Assembly: GCA_047974375.1 (NCBI GenBank)
Contig: JBKECF010000081.1
Span: forward strand, 104,512 to 168,511
DNA: 64,000 nucleotides
Reading direction: 5' to 3'
DNA from: JBKECF01 sp047974375
GTDB lineage: Bacteria; Bacillota; Clostridia; Lachnospirales; CAMZNU01
The position numbers were made by a program, and so were the translations under genes. Position 1 is the stretch's first letter, and every line of letters starts with the position of its first letter. Shown piece after piece: positions 49,253-58,088 of this stretch. The notes under the pieces are model-generated. The model saw only the letters and a program-made list of their open reading frames with translations, was not told the origin of the DNA and ran no database searches.

Positions 49253-49462
49253 ATGTATAGAGTTCAATATTCGGAAAAAGCATTAAAACAATTAAAAGAA
49301 ATGGATAAGCAAATAGCTAAACTAATAATTGCTTATGTTAGAAAAAATCTTGAGGGATACAGTAATCCTCGTTTATATGGAAAAGGGTTGTAAGGTAATT
49401 TGTCTGACAAATGGAGTTATAGTATTGGTACTTATAGAGTAATTGAAAAAATTGAGACTTGA
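49253..49462 (+). pseudogene. Decayed RelE-family toxin gene
   Basis: Starts MYRVQYSEKALKQLKEMDKQ and continues to NPRLYGKGL, where TAA (49391-49393) interrupts. The same frame resumes GNLSDKWSYSIGTYRVIEKI, the normal RelE C-terminal half, to a stop at 49460. A single AAA-to-TAA change would explain the break. The degraded antitoxin sits just upstream, and the frames are now fused. Confidence 0.7.
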
Positions 49463-49643
49463 AAAATGTGTTTTTTCTTATATTTATAGTATAGAAGTGA
49501 ATTTAAAAAGTTCGCTTTTTTTTTTTTGTGGAAAAATATTTTTAAAAGGGGAACGTGTATAAATTTATACTTTTAATTTAAATTGCAAAGTGTTATAATG
49601 AATTAGTTTCACACGACTTTATTAAAATGATTGGAATAAAATT

Positions 49644-50066
49644 ATGAAAAAAAGAAATGGATCGGCAATACTTTTTGCCTTAATTATTATGGTTGTGGGG
49701 TCTACTACAATTATAGCTATTTTAGGTTTAATTCAATCGGACATGGCAAGAACAAAAATGTTAAGAGATAATTATATAGATACATATATGGCTGAATCTG
49801 GCATAAATGCCACCATAAAATACATAGGTGGAAATACAGCTGAATTTATAGCGGCTTATGAGGGCGATGGTAATGAACTTAGCTTTTCTATCGACTTCCC
49901 TAATGTTAAAGAAAAATGTAATATTATTATAAAACCAAGTGAAACCCATGTATCAGCAGGGAATAATATTATAGAAATACATGCAAACTATGGTGTTGCA
50001 GACAAATACTACATAATGAGTAGGTCGGGAAATGGTATATTATTTATAAAATATGTGGATAGGTGA
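49644..50066 (+). CDS. PilX-like type IV pilus minor pilin-associated protein
   Basis: A 140-residue protein with one N-terminal membrane helix (GSAILFALIIMVVGSTTIIA) and then DMARTKMLRDNYIDTYMAES, the pattern of PilX/GspK-like N-terminal segments. The small soluble part is beta-rich. It opens the pilus operon, after a TATAAT at 49594-49599. The next gene starts 4 nt after its stop. It probably acts in pilus assembly at the membrane. Confidence 0.65.
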   Translation: MKKRNGSAILFALIIMVVGSTTIIAILGLIQSDMARTKMLRDNYIDTYMAESGINATIKYIGGNTAEFIAAYEGDGNELSFSIDFPNVKEKCNIIIKPSETHVSAGNNIIEIHANYGVADKYYIMSRSGNGILFIKYVDR

Positions 50067-50070
50067 TAGT

Positions 50071-50364
50071 ATGAGGAACGGTTTAACTCTTATAGAGGTT
50101 TTAATAGCAATGACCATGGCGTCTATTATTATTATCGGCATATCTGTGGCTATGGCGACTGGTGCTAAAGTTTTAAAAGTAAGTAATGAATTATCTACAA
50201 ATATATCTGCGGCTAGTTCATACATGGAACGTTATCAAGGTGATGATACATATACAGAGGGTATTTCTAAAAAGTATGTTATAATTAATGTAAATGGCAA
50301 GAATATTGCTATGGAGGAAATTGAAGCGAAAAAGAATGAAGTTACAGTTAAATACTACCAGTAG
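50071..50364 (+). CDS. Type IV prepilin-like protein (PilV type)
   Basis: A 97-residue prepilin with the class III cleavage site MRNG/LTLIEVLIAMTMAS, where the Glu at +5 and the hydrophobic helix are typical. The prepilin peptidase at 59263 could process it. The ATG at 50071 follows GGATAGGTGAT; an ATG 18 nt earlier lies inside the preceding gene and would spoil the short leader. The soluble domain is tiny, suggesting a minor pilin. Confidence 0.8.
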   Translation: MRNGLTLIEVLIAMTMASIIIIGISVAMATGAKVLKVSNELSTNISAASSYMERYQGDDTYTEGISKKYVIINVNGKNIAMEEIEAKKNEVTVKYYQ

Positions 50365-50376
50365 TATGGAGGAATT

Positions 50377-51360
50377 ATGAAAAAAAATAAAACTTACTTG
50401 TCAGTTTCTCTAAGCAATAGGATGATAAGTGTAATAGAAGGCGGGTACACAGATAAATTTAATTTGAAAAAGTATTTTACTATAAATTTAGATGAAGGTA
50501 TAATTAAAAATGGTTGCATATATGATAAAGATGCTTTAAAAGATGCCTTTATGGAAGGGTTAAAAGCTAACAGAGTAAAATCCAAAGTAGTGTTATGTAC
50601 TTTTGATAGCACAGAAGTTTTAACAAGGGAAATAGACACAGTTAAGCTAGACAACTCAAACGATTTAGAATTACTAATTAAAAATGAAATTAACAAACAA
50701 CTGTTAATTAATACCAACGACTTTATAATTAGGTATAAGCATATAGAAACTTTTAAAGATGGGATAAATGAAAAACAACGTTTTTTTGTATCAGCTATGC
50801 CTAAGGATATGGGTGAAGATTTTTATAACTTTTTTAAAAGTTGTAGGCTTAAAGGAAAGGTTTTGGAACTAAGTGCAACTGCCTTGGAAAACTTAGTGTC
50901 TGTAACAGAAGATGACAATTTAACTAAAGGAAATGTTGTCATATTAGAAACAACCAAAACTAATGTTAGAGTAAATATACTTAAAAATGGCAGAATACGT
51001 TTTTTAAGAAATATAGATTTAGTTTCACTGGAGCTAGGTAAGGAAGATTTCGCTAATTACGAGAAAATAACTGGAGCTAATGCGGATTATGTAACGGCAA
51101 GCACAAAGATAAATAAACTAACTAACGATGTAGGTATGATTATTAAATTCTATACAAGTAGAAATTTAGGTAATGGAATAAATAAGTCGTATATATATGG
51201 ATATCTAAGTGGGTACGAGAAACTGATTGAAGAATTAAGGGATAAAACGGAACTTCAAATCGAAAAAATGGAAATTGCTGACAGTATGTTAAATATTGAA
51301 ATTGAAGAGAAGGATAAATATTATAATAACTTAGGCGTGTTACTAAATAATTTAAAATAG
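50377..51360 (+). CDS. pilM: Type IV pilus assembly ATPase-like protein PilM
   Basis: A 327-residue cytoplasmic FtsA/actin-like protein that docks PilN at the membrane. The pattern of PilM is seen: an early ISVIEGG strand, LLIKNEINKQLLINTNDF, AMPKDMGEDFYNFFKSCRLK and the VVILETTKTNVRVNIL phosphate region. Similarity is modest, so assignment leans on the gene order with PilN- and PilO-like proteins downstream. GGAGG precedes the ATG. Confidence 0.78.
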   Translation: MKKNKTYLSVSLSNRMISVIEGGYTDKFNLKKYFTINLDEGIIKNGCIYDKDALKDAFMEGLKANRVKSKVVLCTFDSTEVLTREIDTVKLDNSNDLELLIKNEINKQLLINTNDFIIRYKHIETFKDGINEKQRFFVSAMPKDMGEDFYNFFKSCRLKGKVLELSATALENLVSVTEDDNLTKGNVVILETTKTNVRVNILKNGRIRFLRNIDLVSLELGKEDFANYEKITGANADYVTASTKINKLTNDVGMIIKFYTSRNLGNGINKSYIYGYLSGYEKLIEELRDKTELQIEKMEIADSMLNIEIEEKDKYYNNLGVLLNNLK

Positions 51361-51375
51361 TATAGGTGGATGAGA

Positions 51376-51969
51376 ATGTATAATGATTTTAACTTTTTTA
51401 GTGAGTTTGGAAAAAAGACTAAAAGTAAAACTGATAAAAATAATACATGGGCAGCTGGCTCGCTGTTAGTTATTTTGCTAATTATTGCAATTGGATTAAC
51501 AGTATTTAATAAATGGTACAACAACCAGCAAATGGCAGAATTACAAAAACAATTAGATGATAAAACAACGGCTTATAACGAGTTATTACAAGGTGAGGAT
51601 ATAGCACTAGTAAATGATTTAAAAAGCTATAAATTAGAATTAGAAAAAGTGAATTCTGTATTAAATGAGGCTTTTGTAAATAAATTCAAAATTGATTATA
51701 GATATTTACTAGGTTTAAACAATAGCTTATCCCAAAATTTATTCTTAGAAACGATACATTTGTTAGAAAGTAAAGATGGGGGAAAATCTTATGTAACAGG
51801 TGTTAGTGCGACAAATAATGGCGTTGCAGATCTGCAAAATAACGTAAGGAAAAATAAGTACTATGATGATATTTTCATTGATAATATAGGTTCAGATAAC
51901 AACATGGGATACCGATTTACTTTATACTTCAACCTTATAGAGGAGGATGCCGATAATGAAGATAAATAA
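51376..51969 (+). CDS. pilN: Type IV pilus assembly protein PilN
   Basis: A 197-residue bitopic membrane protein: a short cytoplasmic start (MYNDFNFFSEFGKKTK) where PilN binds PilM, a helix (SLLVILLIIAIGLTVF), a coiled-coil (QQMAELQKQLDDKTTAYNEL) and a ferredoxin-like domain. The ATG at 51376 is 6 nt after AGGTGG; the ATG at 51370 is too close. Its end overlaps the pilO start, showing coupling. Confidence 0.8.
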   Translation: MYNDFNFFSEFGKKTKSKTDKNNTWAAGSLLVILLIIAIGLTVFNKWYNNQQMAELQKQLDDKTTAYNELLQGEDIALVNDLKSYKLELEKVNSVLNEAFVNKFKIDYRYLLGLNNSLSQNLFLETIHLLESKDGGKSYVTGVSATNNGVADLQNNVRKNKYYDDIFIDNIGSDNNMGYRFTLYFNLIEEDADNEDK

Positions 51970-53389
51970 ACGAGAAGTAATGTTAATATCTCTTTTAATA
52001 ATTTTAATTTTTGTTTATTTCAACATAAGATTGTTATCTGCAACACAAGCTGAAAAAACAAAAATTTTAGAACAGATATCAGCTATGGAAACGAATACTC
52101 TACTTATAGAAACAGATATTTCAACTAAGGATAAGATTACAAACGAAAATTTGGAAATTATAAAAGAAATAGAAAACAGCACTCAGTTAATTATTAATGA
52201 TGTAAAACAAGAGGAAATAATCGTACTGTTAGAGCAACTAAACGATACAAATAATTTCAAAATTTTAAATATAGATTTTAGTGAAATGATACCGACAAAC
52301 TTTAGTGGATATGCACCAGAAGAAGACATTGAGATGCCGGATGTAGTTGATACAATGGAAGAAGCTGCACCAAGTGAACAAGAGCCAGGACAAGGAAATA
52401 TTATAGAAGAAACGCCTGAAGCATTAAATTCAACTACTGCAGATGGGTTAATCGAACAACATTTAAGTGAATACAATGTTGATATTGATTTTGCAAGTGA
52501 TTATGAATCTATAGTTGATTATGTAAAGCGTATAAATGATATGAAAAAATATATTTATGTGACGAAAATTGACATTAGCCCAGATATATTTAATACGGAT
52601 GTGGAAAATATTACAACAGAAGAAATAATTGCATCTAAATCACAACTAAAAGGGAAAATGTCCATTTGCATAGGTACTATAAATGGCTTAGAAGAATATG
52701 GCCTTACAAATAAAGGTTTGGATGTAAGCTTTGGAGGCGCAACAGCAGGTATAGAAAATCCATTTATACCATATAATGAGTATATTGCAAAAATAGTTGA
52801 AGAAAATAAAGTGGAAATAATTGAAGAAATACCAATAATAAATGAGGAAATGCCGACAATAGATGTAGATATAGCTCCGGAAGTATCTGCTTATGTAAAT
52901 TATACAAATGTAACGGACTTTGAAAGAAATGACTTTTTCTTTGTAAGTGATCCAGTAGATGTAGCTGGTGAAACAATATTGAATAGTAAGGCAACATCTG
53001 GATTGTGGTCAGCACAGTTAAGCCATAACTTTATAAATGGTACCGAAGAGAACATAGTTAATTTAGTTTTTGACAAGGAAATGTTAGTGTTGGAAAAACA
53101 AGTAGAAAAACTATCTATGGATGTTTATAGTGAACAATATTCATATCATACAGTAGGCATGGTAATAATGGATTCTGCTGGTAAGGAACATGAAATTACT
53201 TTTTCCGATGGAGTTTATTGGACAAATTGGAACACATTAGAAGCTAATGTAAGTAATACAATAACGTATCCTGCGGTTATTTCTAGAATTTATGTAAAGG
53301 ACAATGGTGAAAAATCGAATTTAAATGGTAGTTATTTATTTGATAAATTGCAAGTGTTGTATTCAGATGATGTAGCGAGGAGTGAATAA
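51956..53389 (+). CDS. pilO: PilO-like protein with C-terminal beta-sandwich extension
   Basis: A 477-residue membrane protein. The N-terminal helix (VMLISLLIILIFVYFNIRLL), coiled coil and a PilO-type domain (to about residue 250) match the pilus alignment complex. Beyond it, an acidic Ile/Glu-rich linker leads to a C-terminal domain (about 320-475) with DFFFVSDPVDVAGETIL, GMVIMDSAGKEHEITF and YPAVISRIYVKDN, resembling sugar-binding beta-sandwich modules. Normal PilO is about 200 residues, so this is a large fusion. The ATG at 51956 follows GAGGAGG. Confidence 0.7.
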   Translation: MKINKREVMLISLLIILIFVYFNIRLLSATQAEKTKILEQISAMETNTLLIETDISTKDKITNENLEIIKEIENSTQLIINDVKQEEIIVLLEQLNDTNNFKILNIDFSEMIPTNFSGYAPEEDIEMPDVVDTMEEAAPSEQEPGQGNIIEETPEALNSTTADGLIEQHLSEYNVDIDFASDYESIVDYVKRINDMKKYIYVTKIDISPDIFNTDVENITTEEIIASKSQLKGKMSICIGTINGLEEYGLTNKGLDVSFGGATAGIENPFIPYNEYIAKIVEENKVEIIEEIPIINEEMPTIDVDIAPEVSAYVNYTNVTDFERNDFFFVSDPVDVAGETILNSKATSGLWSAQLSHNFINGTEENIVNLVFDKEMLVLEKQVEKLSMDVYSEQYSYHTVGMVIMDSAGKEHEITFSDGVYWTNWNTLEANVSNTITYPAVISRIYVKDNGEKSNLNGSYLFDKLQVLYSDDVARSE

Positions 53390-54994
53390 ATGAAGAAGTT
53401 TTTAGCCCTAAGCTTATCGGCAATGGTGCTACTTACAACAAAAGAGATAGTAACCTATGGCACAATTAATTCAGAAAATTCATCTGTTTTAAGTGGTACA
53501 GTTAATGAAAATGAAACAGTAGTTGACCAGAGTGCAATTATAATTGCCGCTACAGAAGGTGGTTTTAAAGATGCCATTAGAGATTATTCAGCATATATAA
53601 AGTTGGATATACCTTACGCATCTATTAGAGAGGTAGAGGCATATTTAGAAAGTTATTTTAGTACATTGGATATAACTACTGTAGAGTCTTATAGTGCAAA
53701 CTCTGAGTACATGGCAGAAAATGTTAAAGCTTTTACAGATGCCTATATAGCGTCTTATAAAGATACTTTTATGTTAAGATTTATGTCAGCAGGTGATGAA
53801 GAAACTAATATAACTACAATGGGTCAAAGTTTTGGTGCGATGTATAGTAGGTCTATGGCAATGCGTGACTATGCTGTACGTAGGCAAATGAATGCCACTC
53901 GTGCTTTTGCGGAATTTGACTTAAATAATAATATAAATGATATGTTAGACTTGGAAGACTTAGATACCAAAGTAGCTAGTGCGTTTACTAATAGTTTTGA
54001 GCAAGCTTTTAAGGACGCTTACAATAGTGTGTACCTTACAGCTTTTAATGCTGAAAGAACTATGGATGTAAATTATTTGAGCTTATATTTAAATCCAATT
54101 AATTTTATATATACAGACTATAAGCAAGAAGTAGTTAGTGGTGGCATAAATAGTAGTACCTTGCCAGCTATTATGTTGGAATCTGAGGCAAATGCTTTTT
54201 ATGATGATGTTTTTTTAGCAGTAACAAAAGATTATAGAAAAGTACAGCCTACAAAAGACGGCATGAAATTAATAACTAACCCCTATGGATTAACGGTTTA
54301 TAATGACATAGAAGGTAAGGAACCCATGGAGGTAAACATGCATAAACCTCTAGATATAAAATTCTCTTCTATAGATAATGACCGTGCTGGAATTTATAAA
54401 TATAAAAATGAAAATTGGGTTTATCAATATACTGAATTTGACAAGGATATGCTAAAGCATACAATTAAAGATGATGTCTTCAGAGGTGGAATATATGCGC
54501 TATTAATTGATAATAGCTATAAAATAGTTAAGGATATAAATTTAAGTTGGGCATACAGGGAGCTTTATACTTACTTAAGAAGAGGCTATGCGCTTCCAAA
54601 TAGCAGCAATATGTATAATCCAACGGGAGATATAACAAGGGAAGAATTTGCCTATTTAATTTATAAAAATCTAAATAATGGATTCTATACGAAATCTGCC
54701 AAAGAATTTGATGATGGTTGGGATTTTGGTTCTTATAAAGATGCCATATATTTTTGTTACGATAAAGGCTATATGGGTGAAGTAAATCCAAATGAATTTA
54801 ATCCAAAAGGTACATTAACTTACGAACAAGCTGAAAATATTATGAAGCGAGTAGTAGGGAATGGATTTACATACAATACAATAAGTTATAGTATGAAAAA
54901 TGATAAATATAAAAAGTCAAAAATATTAAATGGTATTACTACAAACATACCAAGGGATGAGGCTGTGTATATGTTTTATTATTTATATAAATAA
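53390..54994 (+). CDS. Secreted S-layer homology (SLH) protein of the pilus operon
   Basis: A 534-residue exported protein: signal peptide (KKFLALSLSAMVLLTT), a helical N-terminal half with repeated FKDAYxSxYLxxF-like segments (near 125 and 210), a middle beta region, and at the C terminus SLH-type motifs: ITREEFAYLIYKNLN, FDDGWDFGSYKDAIYFCYDK and FNPKGTLTYEQAENIMKRV. SLH domains bind cell-wall polymers, so it may anchor or guide the pilus at the wall. It starts directly at the pilO stop after GAGGAG. Confidence 0.72.
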   Translation: MKKFLALSLSAMVLLTTKEIVTYGTINSENSSVLSGTVNENETVVDQSAIIIAATEGGFKDAIRDYSAYIKLDIPYASIREVEAYLESYFSTLDITTVESYSANSEYMAENVKAFTDAYIASYKDTFMLRFMSAGDEETNITTMGQSFGAMYSRSMAMRDYAVRRQMNATRAFAEFDLNNNINDMLDLEDLDTKVASAFTNSFEQAFKDAYNSVYLTAFNAERTMDVNYLSLYLNPINFIYTDYKQEVVSGGINSSTLPAIMLESEANAFYDDVFLAVTKDYRKVQPTKDGMKLITNPYGLTVYNDIEGKEPMEVNMHKPLDIKFSSIDNDRAGIYKYKNENWVYQYTEFDKDMLKHTIKDDVFRGGIYALLIDNSYKIVKDINLSWAYRELYTYLRRGYALPNSSNMYNPTGDITREEFAYLIYKNLNNGFYTKSAKEFDDGWDFGSYKDAIYFCYDKGYMGEVNPNEFNPKGTLTYEQAENIMKRVVGNGFTYNTISYSMKNDKYKKSKILNGITTNIPRDEAVYMFYYLYK

Positions 54995-55068
54995 AAGTGG
55001 TAAAAAAATAAAAAAAGGTGTGTCTGGTAATGAAAAATATTACCAAATAAAAGACGATTTTAAAAAAA

Positions 55069-55376
55069 TTTATATAAAAGTGCGAAAAGAGCGATGGGTT
55101 TTCGCTCTTTTTTTATTTTAAATTTTAGTCAAGACATGGTCGTTCCTTTCAGGAACTGCTCGAGTCTGGCGGGAAGCTTAGCTTCCTACTCTGGTCATAA
55201 AGCTTTGCTTTATTGCACAAGCCTGCAGTCAACTGGACTATGCAACCAAGTCTGCTATCAACTTTTTCAAAAGCTTGTGGGGATGCTTGCTTGACTGAGT
55301 AGTAAAGCAAGGCTTAACAACCAATGGCTTGGGGCAAAGCATCTAGGTTTTTTCTTTACTCGATAGCCCCTAGTTT
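55069..55376. repeat. Dispersed repeat B, copy B2, with terminator
   Basis: Shares both ends with B1 (11625-11938): terminator AAAAGAGCGA (55085-55094) with TCGCTCTTTT, then GTTCCTTTCAGGAAC, and a last part with GTAAAGCAAGGCTT. The middle differs and shares CTGGACTATGCAAC with repeat A copy A2. The final stem is CTAGG (55343-55347) with CCTAG (55369-55373), and overlaps the end of the AraC-type gene. The gap between the convergent genes holds nothing else. Confidence 0.7.
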
Positions 55377-56162
55377 TTTATTTCTAAATTCACGTGGGCT
55401 TTCGCCTATTATATTTTTAAAAGCTCTATTAAATGTCCTTTGGCTGTTAAATCCGGAATCCATGGCAATGTCTAAGATGGATTTATTGCTAAATTTAAGC
55501 AAATCTTTGGAGTAATTTACTCGCAATAAATTTATATAGCTATTAAAACTAGATTTTATTTTTTCATTAAGTATTCTAGAAACTGTATATTTACTTAAGT
55601 TTAAGGACTCGGCTATATCTTCCAAAGTAATTTCATCGGTATAATGTAATGAAATATAATGTATTACTCCGTAGGTTGAGTCTTGTGAAACTTCGCTAAA
55701 CTCAGGTGTATCAATTTTATTTAAAGAAAGCACTGGAAATATACGCCCCAGTATTAGGGCGAAGTAGGCATTTACAATGGCTGTATTTTTTCGTTTTACA
55801 TCAATTAAAGCTTTCAAAGAATAAATAACATCATTGTGGACAGTATCTTTTTTTAACAAGGGCGTTTTACATTCATATCTAGTAAAATAATTACCATAAC
55901 TTCCATTTGTGTAAACATCAAAAATAAGCATAATATATTGATTTTTTGCCGATGAGTGGTAGCTATGTATCTGATTAGGGAAAAAAATAGCTAGTTCTCC
56001 TTTTTTAATACTATACTTATTCCAATTTAATTCAAATTCAAGCTCCCCATCTAAAATATATATAATCTCTACTTGTCTATGTAGGTGACTTTCAAAATTC
56101 ATTGTGGAACCATGCCATATTTGATAAGAATTTTCTAATATTTCATAAAAAGCTTTTTCCAT
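55356..56162 (-). CDS. AraC-family transcriptional regulator with cupin sensor
   Basis: A 268-residue regulator with an N-terminal cupin-like sugar-sensing domain (HLHRQVEIIYILDGELEFEL, KGELAIFFPNQIHSYH) and a C-terminal AraC double helix-turn-helix (ITLEDIAESLNLSKYTVSRI, DSGFNSQRTFNRAFKNIIGE, SPREFRNK). The ATG at 56162 follows GAGGTG. It is divergent from the oxidoreductase-ThuA operon, which it probably controls in response to a sugar. Its last residues, GAIE, lie within repeat B2, suggesting that the repeat reshaped the C terminus. Confidence 0.9.
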   Translation of the reverse strand: MEKAFYEILENSYQIWHGSTMNFESHLHRQVEIIYILDGELEFELNWNKYSIKKGELAIFFPNQIHSYHSSAKNQYIMLIFDVYTNGSYGNYFTRYECKTPLLKKDTVHNDVIYSLKALIDVKRKNTAIVNAYFALILGRIFPVLSLNKIDTPEFSEVSQDSTYGVIHYISLHYTDEITLEDIAESLNLSKYTVSRILNEKIKSSFNSYINLLRVNYSKDLLKFSNKSILDIAMDSGFNSQRTFNRAFKNIIGESPREFRNKKLGAIE

Positions 56163-56292
56163 ATACACCTCGCAATATTTGACCACTTTTTAAATCTGTG
56201 GCAAGACAAATAAATTTTACAATGATAAAATCAAAATGTAAATAAAAAGTTAGCTTTTCCAAAAATATTATATATTGTACAAGGAGGACCAT

Positions 56293-57342
56293 ATGAAGTT
56301 AGGAATTATTGGTTATGGTGGAATGGGAGCATGGCATCATGACAATATAAAAGAAAAAATAAAATCTATAGAAGTTGTGGCAGTTAGTGATATTAGATTA
56401 GAGCTAGAAGAAAAAGCAAAGGAAAATGGCGTTAAGTTTTACAAAACTTCTGCTGAATTATGGAATGATAAAGATATAGATATAGTTACCATAGCCACGC
56501 CCAACGATTTTCATAAAGAGTTAGCTATTAATTGCTTAAGAAATGGTAAGCATGTTGTTTGTGAAAAACCTGTAACTATGAATAGTAGAGAGCTAGAAGA
56601 TGTAATAGCTGTAGCGAAGGAGGAAAATAAACTTTTTTCCGTACATCAAAATAGACGTTGGGATAAAGATTATTTAATTGTAAAAGAAATTCTAAAAAAT
56701 AAGGAAATAGGCGAACCATATTACATAGAAAGTCGAGTGCAAGGCTCTAGGAGAGCAATGCATGGTTGGCGTGGGTATAAAGTAAATGGTGGGGGTATGG
56801 TTTATGATTGGGGGGTTCACTTGTTTGACCAAATTTTAAATTTAACCGAATCGCCTTTAGTAAGTATTCACGGACATTTGTTTTCGATTTTTTCAGAAGA
56901 AGTTGACGATAACTTTAAGGCCTTACTTCGTTTTGAAAATGGATTGTCGGTATTAGTAGAAGTTGCAACAAATTGTTTTATTAACCAACCAAGATGGCAT
57001 ATTTGCTGTAAGGAAGGTACCTTTACTGTAGAAGACTGGGATTGTAATGGAAAAATTGTAAAATTAAAAGAAAATAGTGAAATGAAATGGGATAATGATA
57101 TTGTATATACTAGTGCAGGCCCTACAAGAACCATGGCGCCAAGGCCAGACTATACAACTATAATCGAGGATTTACCAGAGTTAGAAAGCGACTGGAGCGA
57201 CTATTATAAAAATATTTTAGAGTCCATTAAAGACAGAGGCAAATTAATAGTTAAACCAGAAGAGTGTTTAAGGGTTATGAAGGCAATAGATACTATATTT
57301 TTATCTTGGGAAAAAGGTACAGCAATTAAATGCTATATATAA
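56293..57342 (+). CDS. Gfo/Idh/MocA family oxidoreductase (first of two)
   Basis: A 349-residue NAD(P)-dependent sugar or cyclitol dehydrogenase. The Rossmann start KLGIIGYGGMGAWHHDNI, the TPNDFHKELAINCLRNGKHV region and the catalytic EKP motif in VVCEKPVTMN are present. The C-terminal domain has GGGMVYDWGVHLFDQILNL, with Asp and His at the active site. AAGGAGG precedes the ATG. It opens an operon with ThuA and a second oxidoreductase, consistent with oxidation of a glycoside at C3 and later steps; the substrate is not known. Confidence 0.92.
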   Translation: MKLGIIGYGGMGAWHHDNIKEKIKSIEVVAVSDIRLELEEKAKENGVKFYKTSAELWNDKDIDIVTIATPNDFHKELAINCLRNGKHVVCEKPVTMNSRELEDVIAVAKEENKLFSVHQNRRWDKDYLIVKEILKNKEIGEPYYIESRVQGSRRAMHGWRGYKVNGGGMVYDWGVHLFDQILNLTESPLVSIHGHLFSIFSEEVDDNFKALLRFENGLSVLVEVATNCFINQPRWHICCKEGTFTVEDWDCNGKIVKLKENSEMKWDNDIVYTSAGPTRTMAPRPDYTTIIEDLPELESDWSDYYKNILESIKDRGKLIVKPEECLRVMKAIDTIFLSWEKGTAIKCYI

Positions 57343-57355
57343 AATGGAGGATAAT

Positions 57356-58078
57356 ATGAAAAAAGCGTTAATATTACAAGGTGGATGGGATGGCCATGAA
57401 CCAAAACTTACATCAAAAAGATTTGGTAATATGTTAGAATGTAGTAATTATGAAGTAAAAATAAGCGATACATTGGAAGTTTTAGATGATTTAGATTATT
57501 TACTGACTTTAGATTTAGTAGTGGCTTGTTGGACGATGGGAGAAATAGAAGAAAATTATGTGGAAAAATTATCAAAAGCCGTAGCTAGTGGAGTAGGTCT
57601 TGCCGGTTGTCATGGTGGTATGTGTGATTCCTTTAGGCAAAATGTACAATGGCAATTTATGACGGGTGGACAATGGGTAAGCCACCCAGGTGGCGATGGT
57701 GTGGAATATACTGTCAATATAAATCATGGTTCTAGTCCTATTACTCAAGGGTTAGAAGATTTTTCTGTGTGTAGTGAGCATTATTATTTGCATATAGATC
57801 CAGCTATAGAAATTTTGGCTACTACAAAATTTCCAGTAGTTTCATATTATCATATTTCTAACAAACCTGTAAATATGCCCATAGCTTGGACAAAGTTTTG
57901 GGGTAATGGTAGGGTGTTTTATACATCTTTAGGCCACCATGACGATGTTTTTGACAAGAGCCCCAGTGCAAATGAACTAATGAGGCGCGGTCTTGTATGG
58001 GCTGGAGAAGGCAAATCCTACGCAGTTGAAAATAAATTAAGAACAGATAAATTTGAAAATAATGCAAAAATGTATTAG
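57356..58078 (+). CDS. ThuA-domain protein
   Basis: A 240-residue ThuA-family protein: KKALILQGGWDGHEPKLTSK at the start, VACWTMGEI, GVGLAGCHGGMCDSF, the NINHGSSPITQGLEDF motif and GNGRVFYTSLGHHDDVF near the end. It lies between two Gfo/Idh enzymes, the arrangement of ThuAB-like modules that handle keto-sugars. The ATG at 57356 follows GGAGG; the ATG at 57344 is part of that site. It differs clearly from the ThuA copy at 1265, so recent duplication is unlikely. Confidence 0.9.
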   Translation: MKKALILQGGWDGHEPKLTSKRFGNMLECSNYEVKISDTLEVLDDLDYLLTLDLVVACWTMGEIEENYVEKLSKAVASGVGLAGCHGGMCDSFRQNVQWQFMTGGQWVSHPGGDGVEYTVNINHGSSPITQGLEDFSVCSEHYYLHIDPAIEILATTKFPVVSYYHISNKPVNMPIAWTKFWGNGRVFYTSLGHHDDVFDKSPSANELMRRGLVWAGEGKSYAVENKLRTDKFENNAKMY

Positions 58079-58088
58079 AGGTGATTCT

